Source: Bacteroidota bacterium (GTDB lineage: Bacteria; Bacteroidota; Bacteroidia; Flavobacteriales; Flavobacteriaceae). Taken from it: 5,864 bases of DNA. The notes under the pieces are model-generated. The model had not been told where the DNA came from. It was given only the letters and a program-made list of their open reading frames with translations, and ran no database searches. The translations under genes and the position numbers were made by a program. Below are positions 1-5,690 of this stretch, piece by piece (the first letter of the stretch is position 1; the number at the start of each line of letters is the position of its first letter). The DNA is taken from positions 1 through 5,864 of the forward strand of contig SBFL01000282.1 of NCBI GenBank assembly GCA_006227965.1, read 5' to 3'.

Positions 1-1
1 T

Positions 2-772
2 GATGCGGAGGAACTCAGGTGGATGAACAGGGCCCATACCCCGCGACAGGCTCTGGAGTCTCTGGAGGGGATCTCGCGGTATTTCAGCAATTACTCCCTG
101 GACCTCATTTACGGGATTCCGGGAAGTGATTTGGATCGCTGGCAATCGAACCTATCCCGGGCCCTGGATTTCAGGCCACCCCATATATCGGCTTATGCGC
201 TTACCGTGGAGGAGCAAACAGCCCTTCATTCCTTTGTGAAGCGCGGACTTTCCCCCGATGTGGATGAAGAGTTGGCCGGTGAACAATTCCAGGTCATGGT
301 GCAAACCCTTGAAGAAAGAGGATACGATCACTATGAGATCTCGAATTTTGCCATGCCGGGGTTTTATTCCCGAAACAACTCCGGGTACTGGCAGGGGAAA
401 ACCTACCTGGGGATCGGCCCTGCAGCCCATTCTTACGACGGACTAAAAAGGTGGTGGAATCCGGCCCATAATCTGAGGTATGTAAGCGCAATGGAAAAAG
501 GAGGCTTTCCTGGAGAAATAGAAGAACTTTCCATACGGGACCGGTACAATGAAACCGTAATGACGGGGCTCAGGACGAGATGGGGGGTATCCCTAACAAG
601 GATTAGGGAGGAGTTCGGGTCAGCTTATGAGGGATATCTTCGTAACCAGGCTGCACCCTATCTTAAGGACCAGCTCCTTTTTCTGGATAACGACACCCTT
701 TACACCGCACGCAAGGGGAAATTTTTGGCAGATGGAATTGCCAGTGACTTATTTATGATTAATTTGAAGTGA
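2..772 (+). CDS. hemW: HemW, radical SAM family heme chaperone, 5'-truncated by window edge
   Basis: The open frame runs in from the left edge and gives 256 residues. HemW proteins are usually about 375-390 residues, so roughly the first 120 are missing, including the radical SAM CxxxCxxC cluster site. Reading from base 2 adds DAEELRW before the first Met at 23; this matches the family's 'LKWMNRAH' region, so that Met is internal. Visible family landmarks (fragment numbering) are DLIYGIPG at 34-41, PPHISAYALTVEEQT around 59-72, YEISNFA at 111-117 and GIGPAAHSY at 137-145. The HemW C-terminal domain follows from about 180 (YNETVMTGLRTRWGV). In the family, HemW binds heme and an Fe-S cluster and passes heme to respiratory proteins in the cytoplasm; it was once annotated as an oxygen-independent coproporphyrinogen III oxidase. 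No C-terminal damage is seen. It precedes the cyclase gene by 19 bases, suggesting co-transcription. The HemW versus HemN assignment rests on the C-terminal motifs. Confidence 0.93.
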   Translation, partial: DAEELRWMNRAHTPRQALESLEGISRYFSNYSLDLIYGIPGSDLDRWQSNLSRALDFRPPHISAYALTVEEQTALHSFVKRGLSPDVDEELAGEQFQVMVQTLEERGYDHYEISNFAMPGFYSRNNSGYWQGKTYLGIGPAAHSYDGLKRWWNPAHNLRYVSAMEKGGFPGEIEELSIRDRYNETVMTGLRTRWGVSLTRIREEFGSAYEGYLRNQAAPYLKDQLLFLDNDTLYTARKGKFLADGIASDLFMINLK

Positions 773-791
773 ATTCCGACAGGCCATTACT

Positions 792-1559
792 ATGAAGGTG
801 ATTTTTCATCATGACGGAACCCAATGGGAGGCGGACCTCGATGCCGGGATAGATTTGTCTGTACCGATTTCCGGTGCGGGTTCAGGGGTCCTTGCCTGGG
901 GATTGAAACCGGCTGAAATAACCCCCCACCGGGAAGGGGATTATGTAGGCAGCGTAAGGGAGGGGGCGTCTGTCAATTTCAATGATATCAGCTTCAACCC
1001 TCATGCCCACGGAACCCATACCGAGTGTATCGGCCATATAACCCCTGCGGCAGAATCTTTATGGAACAACCCACCTCCTTCCTGGCTGGTCGCAACCCTT
1101 ATAAGCATTGAGCCAGTGGTTGAGGGAACGGGCCGGGTGGTGAGCCAGGAACAATTGGAAAAGGCGCTTCCTGCTCCAGTTTCAAAGGCCGTTATCCTGA
1201 GGACGCTCCCGAACCCGGAGGCTAAAAAGCATACAGACCACTCGGGGACCAATCCTCCCTGCCTGGAACCGAAAGGGGTTGGATGGCTCCGCGACCAGGG
1301 AGTGGAACACCTGCTGCTGGATCTTCCATCGGTAGACCCGGAAGCAGACGGAGGTGCGCTTGCCGCGCATAAGGAATTCTGGGGCCTGCCAGGAAATCGG
1401 CGGCCGGAAGCGACCATTACGGAATTTATTTTTGTCCCGGACTCCCTGAAGGATGGAAAATATCTTTTGAACCTGCAGGTAGCGGCTTTTGATAACGATG
1501 CCTGTCCGAGCCGGCCTTTGGTGTTTCCCCTTGTAAAGATGGCACAGCAGCGGGCGTGA
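792..1559 (+). CDS. Cyclase / kynurenine formamidase-like family metal-dependent hydrolase
   Basis: This complete 255-residue protein belongs to the cyclase family (Pfam Cyclase, the fold of bacterial kynurenine formamidase). The family signature HxGTHxDxPxH appears here as HAHGTHTECIGH at residues 71-82. The metal-site histidines H71, H73, H76 (and H82) are kept, but the usual Asp is Glu78 and the usual Pro is Gly81. A second conserved block reads LLLDLPSVDPE (174-184), followed by H193 in AHKEFWG and E211 in TITEF, which are candidates for the C-terminal His/Glu pair of the family. There is no signal peptide, so the protein is probably cytosolic. Family members hydrolyse amides, lactones or cyclic substrates; the substrate here cannot be stated. 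No tryptophan-degradation gene lies nearby, so a kynB label is not justified. The start at 792 lies 19 bases after hemW, with no clear Shine-Dalgarno, as is common in Bacteroidota. Confidence 0.9.
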   Translation: MKVIFHHDGTQWEADLDAGIDLSVPISGAGSGVLAWGLKPAEITPHREGDYVGSVREGASVNFNDISFNPHAHGTHTECIGHITPAAESLWNNPPPSWLVATLISIEPVVEGTGRVVSQEQLEKALPAPVSKAVILRTLPNPEAKKHTDHSGTNPPCLEPKGVGWLRDQGVEHLLLDLPSVDPEADGGALAAHKEFWGLPGNRRPEATITEFIFVPDSLKDGKYLLNLQVAAFDNDACPSRPLVFPLVKMAQQRA

Positions 1560-1621
1560 GAAAAAGATAACCGGCACCACCAGGAAAAAAGTACGGTTAA
1601 AGGAATTTTAAAAGAAGCCAT

Positions 1622-2275
1622 ATGGCCGAATTATTACTGGGATTACTGTTAGGGGCATTACTCATGTACTGGGTGTATATGTTGATGAACCGTAAAAAAC
1701 AAAGGGAGCTCACCTTGCAGCAATCCACCATGCTCCTGGAAAAAGTTAGGTCGGTCTGCAAACTGATTTCAGTGGAGGGGGACTTTGCTGAAATCTACCG
1801 GTATGAAAACCGCAAGGAGCTTTTCATGAACCTCTTTAGCAGCAAGAAAAAGGCATTGATCGTGATCAATGCCAAGGCCCATATCGGGTATGATTTCAAA
1901 AAGCTCAAGGTTTCGGCAGATCCTGATAAACGGACCATCATCCTGGGAAACTTCCCGCCTCCCGAGATCTTATCCATCGAACCTGAACTCGAGTTCTACG
2001 ATATTCGCAACGATCTTTTCAACACCTTTACCCCTGAGGACATGACCAGCCTGAACAAGGAGGCTAAGGCGCATATCCGTGAAAAAATCCCAGATAGTGG
2101 CTTAATGGACACTGCCCGGCACGAAGCCCTTGAGGCGGTGCTGTTCATGGAGAAGATCGTGGAGACCCTGGGGTGGAAACTCGATTATGAGGCACTGAAA
2201 CTGGATGGACCAGTTGAAGAGCTTCTCCAGTCCAGGTCTTCGGTTCTGAAGCCCCCGGCTGATTCCAAAAACTAA
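1622..2275 (+). CDS. DUF4230 domain-containing membrane-anchored protein
   Basis: This 217-residue protein starts with one hydrophobic segment (about residues 3-22, rich in Leu, Gly and Ala) followed directly by the basic stretch NRKKQR. That pattern suggests an N-terminal anchor, with the soluble part on the cytoplasmic side if the positive-inside rule holds. The rest matches the DUF4230 family as I know it from Flavobacteriia: LEKVRSVCKLISVEGDFAEI (39-58), then SSKKKALIVINAKAHIGYDF (73-92), TIILGNFPPPEILSIE (105-120) and a C-terminal helical part with SGLMDTARHEALEAV (159-173). The function of DUF4230 is unknown. No catalytic motif is evident. The A-rich run AAAAGAAG ends a few bases before the ATG and may help ribosome loading. 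The gene begins 62 bases after the cyclase stop, so it probably shares its transcript. The stop TAA overlaps an ATG (TAATG at 2273-2277) that opens a 45-codon frame, discussed separately. Confidence 0.9.
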   Translation: MAELLLGLLLGALLMYWVYMLMNRKKQRELTLQQSTMLLEKVRSVCKLISVEGDFAEIYRYENRKELFMNLFSSKKKALIVINAKAHIGYDFKKLKVSADPDKRTIILGNFPPPEILSIEPELEFYDIRNDLFNTFTPEDMTSLNKEAKAHIREKIPDSGLMDTARHEALEAVLFMEKIVETLGWKLDYEALKLDGPVEELLQSRSSVLKPPADSKN

Positions 2276-2322
2276 TGCTGCAACGGATGAAACCATTGCT
2301 CACCGTATCTTTTATGCCTGCA

Positions 2323-2349
2323 TTCCCGGTTGTGGCCGGGAAGCCTTTT
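2323..2349 (+). terminator. Possible intrinsic terminator after the DUF4230 gene
   Basis: A perfect 7-bp stem, TTCCCGG at 2323-2329 with CCGGGAA at 2336-2342, encloses a 6-base loop. After GCC comes a short TTTT at 2346-2349. It lies 48 bases past the DUF4230 stop and 54 bases before mmcQ. The stem is strong but the T run is short and displaced, so termination may be partial or absent. Confidence 0.35.
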
Positions 2350-2402
2350 CCCCGGGATCCGGATAAGACCCGCTTCGACACGGAATATAACGCGAGGCAG
2401 AA

Positions 2403-2762
2403 ATGCATATAGAAGCATTCCGGGAATATTGCATAACAAAAAAAGGGACTACCGAAGGATTTCCGTTTGACAGGGATACCCTTGTTTTTAAGGTAATGGG
2501 GAAGATGTTTGCCGTTGTTCCCCTGGAACGCTTTCCCCCTCAGGCAAACTTGAAATGCGATCCTGAACGCGCTTTGTCACTTCGGGAGACGTATCCCGAC
2601 CAGATCTTTCCGGGCTACCATATGAGCAAAACCCATTGGAATACCGTTTATATTGAACAACTCCCCGAAAACCTCGTCAGGGAGCTCACGGACCGTTCCT
2701 ATGAATTGATCGTGGCGTCTCTCCCCAAGAAAACTAGGCAGGCACTGGAAGCCCTGAAATGA
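2403..2762 (+). CDS. MmcQ/YjbR family protein
   Basis: This 119-residue protein has the normal length for the MmcQ/YjbR family (E. coli YjbR is about 118 residues). Family landmarks are FPFDRDTLVFKVMGKMFA (20-37), ANLKCDPERA (48-57), the block PGYHMSKTHWNTV (70-82), and a C-terminal helix ending LPKKTRQALEAL. Known structures of the family have a double-wing fold and are often labelled DNA-binding, but the physiological role is not settled; binding to DNA here is inference only. The start is well fixed: an in-frame TAA sits at 2388-2390, 12 bases upstream, and GAGG at 2394-2397 is placed as a weak ribosome binding site. The 127-base gap after the DUF4230 gene holds a hairpin, so this gene may be expressed separately, although no clear TAnnTTTG promoter was found in the gap. 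It converges on the DUF4407 gene. Confidence 0.9.
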   Translation: MHIEAFREYCITKKGTTEGFPFDRDTLVFKVMGKMFAVVPLERFPPQANLKCDPERALSLRETYPDQIFPGYHMSKTHWNTVYIEQLPENLVRELTDRSYELIVASLPKKTRQALEALK

Positions 2763-2893
2763 GTGATCCCTGTACCGCATTTGAAGTACGCCTGAAGCTG
2801 CTTGTCCTGGAGGCCTACTGAAGAGGTTCTTAAAGAGACACAAGTTTTTGCCGGCAAATTGCAGGGGGAAGGAGTAATTTGTTAATGGGGGGA

Positions 2894-2906
2894 GGGGGCA
2901 ACCCCC
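2894..2906. other. G/C hairpin in the convergent intergenic region
   Basis: GGGGG (2894-2898), CAA loop, then CCCCC (2902-2906) form a perfect 5-bp all-G/C stem between two converging genes. On the + strand it is followed by AAACAAAACTT, and on the - strand by TCCCCCCATT. Neither side has the expected T run, so a bidirectional terminator is possible but unproven. The 192-base gap (2763-2954) shows no convincing gene. Confidence 0.3.
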
Positions 2907-2954
2907 AAACAAAACTTATTCTAACGATAACCTTCGTAAAAGCCTGACCACTCC

Positions 2955-4055
2955 CTAAAGCCCCTTCACCTGCATTTCCTGGAACCGGTCTGCCTGCAGG
3001 CGCATCAATTCTTCCGCCTTTTGTTTTTTGTAGGCATAGACGGCCTCTTCCGATGCGATTTCCCCATACACCTTTTCATTCAATAGCTGGTCTGTTTCCA
3101 ACAGCTTTTTGCGCTGATCCACCTTTTGTGCCACCCAGGAGGCCACAGCGGTTTCTTCGTCTTCGAGCTTTACGTCGTAAGGGCCCTTTGGGGTCATGAG
3201 CTTGACCAGGATGGGTGCCGTTTCAATGGCGAGGAACAGCAAAAAGATAAAGAAGGAAGGAAACCAGGGCAATTCCCCCAGGGCGTTTATGCGTGCCATC
3301 AGGCCGTCAAAACCGTCAATCACCGGCTGGGATGTTTCCACAGCCCGGGCATATCCCGCTTCCAGGGTTTCGATTTCCCCTTCCACCGCTGCAATTTTTT
3401 CCTGGTTTCCGTCTTTCAGTGCTTTGAGTTCTGCCAGGGAGGCATCGTGTTTTTCACGTTTCTCCTTATACACCGGCCCTTTGCCCACCAGCAGAGTGCC
3501 TTTGCGGCCCTCGGCTTCTGCAATATAGGTTTCATAAAGGGAGTCGGTAGCGGTTTCCTTTAGGGCAATTTCCTGTTTGAGGGCCTGTACCTCATTCTTT
3601 TTTTGTTCGATCGCCGGGGTGTACTGCAGGCCCAGCTGCTGCTGGTTGTCCAGGGTCATCTGGTTCTTTTGTTCGAGCAGCACCCGGTTGATCTCTTTCT
3701 CAAAGATCTTCAGCTCCAGGGGCTTGGAAATGACCACGGCAATAACTACCGCCAGAAGAATCCGCGGGCTCGCCTGCGTAAATTCCTTCCAGAAGTTATC
3801 CCTTTTGCGCAGGGTGGATACGATAAACCGGTCCAGGTTGAAGATCAGCAAGCCCCAGACCAGCCCAAAGGGAATGGCCAAATAAATTGTGTCAAAAACG
3901 GTGTAAAGGGCATAGGCAGCAGCGATAAAGGCCATCAGGGCCGTAAAGAAGACGGTGGCCCCAATACCGGCATATTTGTTTTGCTCCCCTTCAGAGCACG
4001 TATCTAGCAGGGCTCTGTCCGCTCCGGAACAGAGCACGAAAAAGCGGCGTATCAT
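2955..4055 (-). CDS. DUF4407 domain-containing membrane protein with coiled coil
   Basis: This complete 366-residue protein matches the DUF4407 family, recognisable from the N-terminal block with FFVLCSGAD and then NKYAGIGATVFFTALMAF (27-44). Hydrophobic segments lie at about 31-54, 57-74 and 97-111. A long charged, Glu/Lys/Gln-rich region predicted by eye to be coiled coil follows (about 115-245), then a fourth hydrophobic segment (264-286, with FFIFLLFLAIETAP). A charged helical tail with further Lys/Glu pattern runs to the end. Four segments would put both termini on the same side and the coiled coil on the other side or in a large loop between TM3 and TM4; the orientation is not determined. 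The family's function is unknown. It lies 97 bases downstream of the M20 dipeptidase gene on the same strand, with a weak hairpin between. No clear ribosome site precedes the ATG; AGGTAG lies about 20 bases upstream, which is too far to be typical. Confidence 0.9.
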   Translation of the reverse strand: MIRRFFVLCSGADRALLDTCSEGEQNKYAGIGATVFFTALMAFIAAAYALYTVFDTIYLAIPFGLVWGLLIFNLDRFIVSTLRKRDNFWKEFTQASPRILLAVVIAVVISKPLELKIFEKEINRVLLEQKNQMTLDNQQQLGLQYTPAIEQKKNEVQALKQEIALKETATDSLYETYIAEAEGRKGTLLVGKGPVYKEKREKHDASLAELKALKDGNQEKIAAVEGEIETLEAGYARAVETSQPVIDGFDGLMARINALGELPWFPSFFIFLLFLAIETAPILVKLMTPKGPYDVKLEDEETAVASWVAQKVDQRKKLLETDQLLNEKVYGEIASEEAVYAYKKQKAEELMRLQADRFQEMQVKGL

Positions 4056-4114
4056 ATAGTGTTCGATTTTTGATCTACCTATTAGAACGCAACCCTTTCG
4101 CTTTTGTTACGCTA

Positions 4115-4140
4115 AAAATCTTAAAATATCCCGATGGGAT
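4115..4140 (-). terminator. Weak hairpin with T-rich tail after the M20 dipeptidase gene
   Basis: Reading the - strand, ATCCC (4140-4136), an ATC loop and GGGAT (4132-4128) make a 5-bp stem, followed by ATTTTAAGATTTTT. It sits just past the dipeptidase stop and before the DUF4407 start. The stem is short, so it could be a weak terminator, allowing read-through, or chance. Confidence 0.3.
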
Positions 4141-4152
4141 GGGTTTTATGTC

Positions 4153-5553
4153 TCAGGATCCCTGGCTTTTAAAGAGTTCGGTATAGAACTGATAGAAATA
4201 GGGGATGGTCTCAATCCCCTTCAGGAAATTCCATATGCCATAGTGTTCATTGGGCGAGTGGATGGCATCGCTGTTCAGGCCAAAGCCCATCAGGATGGTC
4301 TTGGACCCCAGCTCCTTTTCAAAAAGGGGTACAATGGGGATGCTCCCCCCTCCGCGATGCGGTACCGAGGGAGTGCCGAAGGTGGTTTCGTAGGCCCTGC
4401 TGGCAGCTTTATAGCCTATTGAATCAATTGGGGTCACATAGGGTTCCCCACCATGGTGGGGGTTTATTTCCACTCGTACGCCTTGCGGGGTAATGCTTTT
4501 GAAGTGCCGTATAAACAGCTCGGTGATTTCATCCGGGTCCTGGTGTGGCACCAGCCGCATGGAAATCTTCGCGTGGGCCTTGCCGGCGATGACGGTCTTG
4601 GCGCCTTCCCCGGTGTAGCCTCCCCAGATCCCATTCACGTCCAGGGTAGGGCGGATGGCGTTTCGTTCATTGGTGGTGTACCCTTTTTCTCCATAAACAG
4701 CATCTATGTCCAGGGATTTTTTATACTCCTCCAGGTCAAAAGGGGCCTCGGCCATCAGTTCGCGCTCCTTTTGGCTCAGTTCCAGTACCTTGTCGTAAAA
4801 ACCGGGAATGGTGATGTGGTTGTTCTCATCGTGAAGGGAGGCGATCATTTTGGCCAGTACGTTGATCGGATTTGCCACTGCACCTCCGTAGAGACCGGAA
4901 TGCAGGTCCCTGTTGGCCCCAGTCACGGTTACCTCTACATAGCTGAGTCCCCGCAGCCCCGTGGTAACGGAGGGGACATCATTGGCAATCAGGCCGGTAT
5001 CGGAGATCAAAATAATGTCATTGGCGAGCTTCCCCCGGTTCTCCTTTACAAAATCAGCCAAACTAACACTCCCCACTTCTTCCTCCCCCTCGATCATGAA
5101 CTTGACATTGCAGGGGAGCAGGTTTTTTTTGACCATGAATTCAAGGGCCTTGATGTGCATGAACATTTGACCCTTGTCATCGCTTGCACCCCGGGCGAAA
5201 ATGGCGCCTTCCGGATGCAGATCCGTCTTCCTGACAACAGGTTCAAATGGAGGGGAATTCCACAAATCCAGCGGATCAGGGGGCTGAACGTCGTAATGCC
5301 CGTAAACCAGAATCGTGGGAAGATCTTCCCCCGCTATCTTTTCCCCGTAAATGATCGGATAGCCTTTGGTTTCGCAGATTTCGACCGCATCGCAGCCTGC
5401 TTTCCTCAGGGCACCGGCCACGGCTTCGGCCGTATTCAGGACATCCTGGGTATAGGCGGAATCCGCACTCACGGATGGGATTTTTAATAGTTCGATCAGT
5501 TCATTAACAAACCGGTCCTTGTTTTGAGAGAGGTATTCGCGAATCTGGTCCAT
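4153..5553 (-). CDS. M20 family metallopeptidase (dipeptidase, CNDP-like)
   Basis: This complete 466-residue protein has the usual length for M20 dipeptidases of the carnosinase/CNDP2-like group and carries all the expected catalytic residues. They are H86 and D88 in YGHYDVQPPDP, the bridging D125 in RGASDDKGQ, E158 (general base) and E159 (metal) in IEGEEEVGS, D185 in ISDTG, and H432 in AIHSPNE. H218 in DLHSG is the residue that in this family reaches into the partner subunit's active site, and it marks the inserted dimerisation ('lid') domain, here about 200-370. The enzyme is expected to bind two divalent metals (Zn or Mn) and cleave dipeptides or short peptides. There is no signal peptide, so it is probably cytosolic. 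The start at 5553 gives the family's usual N-terminus. No Shine-Dalgarno is present, but the leader is A-rich (GTAAAAAATTTCC). A TAnnTTTG box lies 21 bases upstream. The exact peptide substrate cannot be told. Confidence 0.95.
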   Translation of the reverse strand: MDQIREYLSQNKDRFVNELIELLKIPSVSADSAYTQDVLNTAEAVAGALRKAGCDAVEICETKGYPIIYGEKIAGEDLPTILVYGHYDVQPPDPLDLWNSPPFEPVVRKTDLHPEGAIFARGASDDKGQMFMHIKALEFMVKKNLLPCNVKFMIEGEEEVGSVSLADFVKENRGKLANDIILISDTGLIANDVPSVTTGLRGLSYVEVTVTGANRDLHSGLYGGAVANPINVLAKMIASLHDENNHITIPGFYDKVLELSQKERELMAEAPFDLEEYKKSLDIDAVYGEKGYTTNERNAIRPTLDVNGIWGGYTGEGAKTVIAGKAHAKISMRLVPHQDPDEITELFIRHFKSITPQGVRVEINPHHGGEPYVTPIDSIGYKAASRAYETTFGTPSVPHRGGGSIPIVPLFEKELGSKTILMGFGLNSDAIHSPNEHYGIWNFLKGIETIPYFYQFYTELFKSQGS

Positions 5554-5573
5554 GGAAATTTTTTACTCGAAAC

Positions 5574-5581
5574 CAAACATA
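5574..5581 (-). promoter_or_regulatory. Candidate Bacteroidota -7 promoter element for the M20 dipeptidase gene
   Basis: The - strand reads TATGTTTG, an exact match to the Bacteroidota -7 consensus TAnnTTTG, and ends 21 bases before the dipeptidase ATG. Transcription would then start a few bases downstream, leaving a leader of about 15 bases. No clear TTG or TTTG -33 element is seen about 19 bases upstream, which lowers confidence. Confidence 0.45.
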
Positions 5582-5654
5582 CAAAAAAGAACTTTTCCGC
5601 GGATTCTTTATAAATATCCCATGGTTAGGTAGTTTTTTGTAAATTTCAGGAATT

Positions 5655-5670
5655 CAGGCCAGCGGGCCTG
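5655..5670 (+). other. Leader hairpin before the propeller-sensor gene
   Basis: CAGGCC (5655-5660), an AGCG loop and GGCCTG (5665-5670) form a perfect 6-bp G/C-rich stem that ends 20 bases before the ATG at 5691. No T run follows on either strand, so a terminator is unlikely. It may be a 5' untranslated structure, an operator-like dyad, or chance. Confidence 0.3.
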
Positions 5671-5690
5671 TGCGCTAACAGCCAACCCGT

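Noticed and set aside
1001..1621. Minus-strand frame (206 codons) opposite the cyclase gene
   Set aside because: It is antisense to a well-supported gene, and its Ser/Arg-rich translation matches no known family.
2785..2819. Imperfect inverted repeat (AGTACGCCT with AGGCCTACT) just after mmcQ, considered as a terminator
   Set aside because: The arms contain a mismatch in the middle, the loop is 17 bases and no T run follows, so the structure would be weak.
2577..2912. Minus-strand frame (111 codons) across mmcQ and the convergent gap
   Set aside because: Most of it is antisense to mmcQ; the remainder lies in low-complexity G/C sequence with no recognisable protein feature.
3126..4007. Several + strand frames opposite the DUF4407 gene
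   Set aside because: They mirror the coding bias of the DUF4407 gene, overlap each other in different frames and show no family motif.
4056..4127. Promoter for the DUF4407 gene
   Set aside because: No TAnnTTTG box or paired TTG element is visible on the - strand between the hairpin and the ATG, so no promoter is called; read-through from the dipeptidase gene is possible.
4453..5487. Long + strand frame (344 codons) opposite the M20 dipeptidase
   Set aside because: It lies wholly antisense to a gene with all M20 catalytic motifs, and its translation has no recognisable domain and unusual composition; it is a shadow frame.
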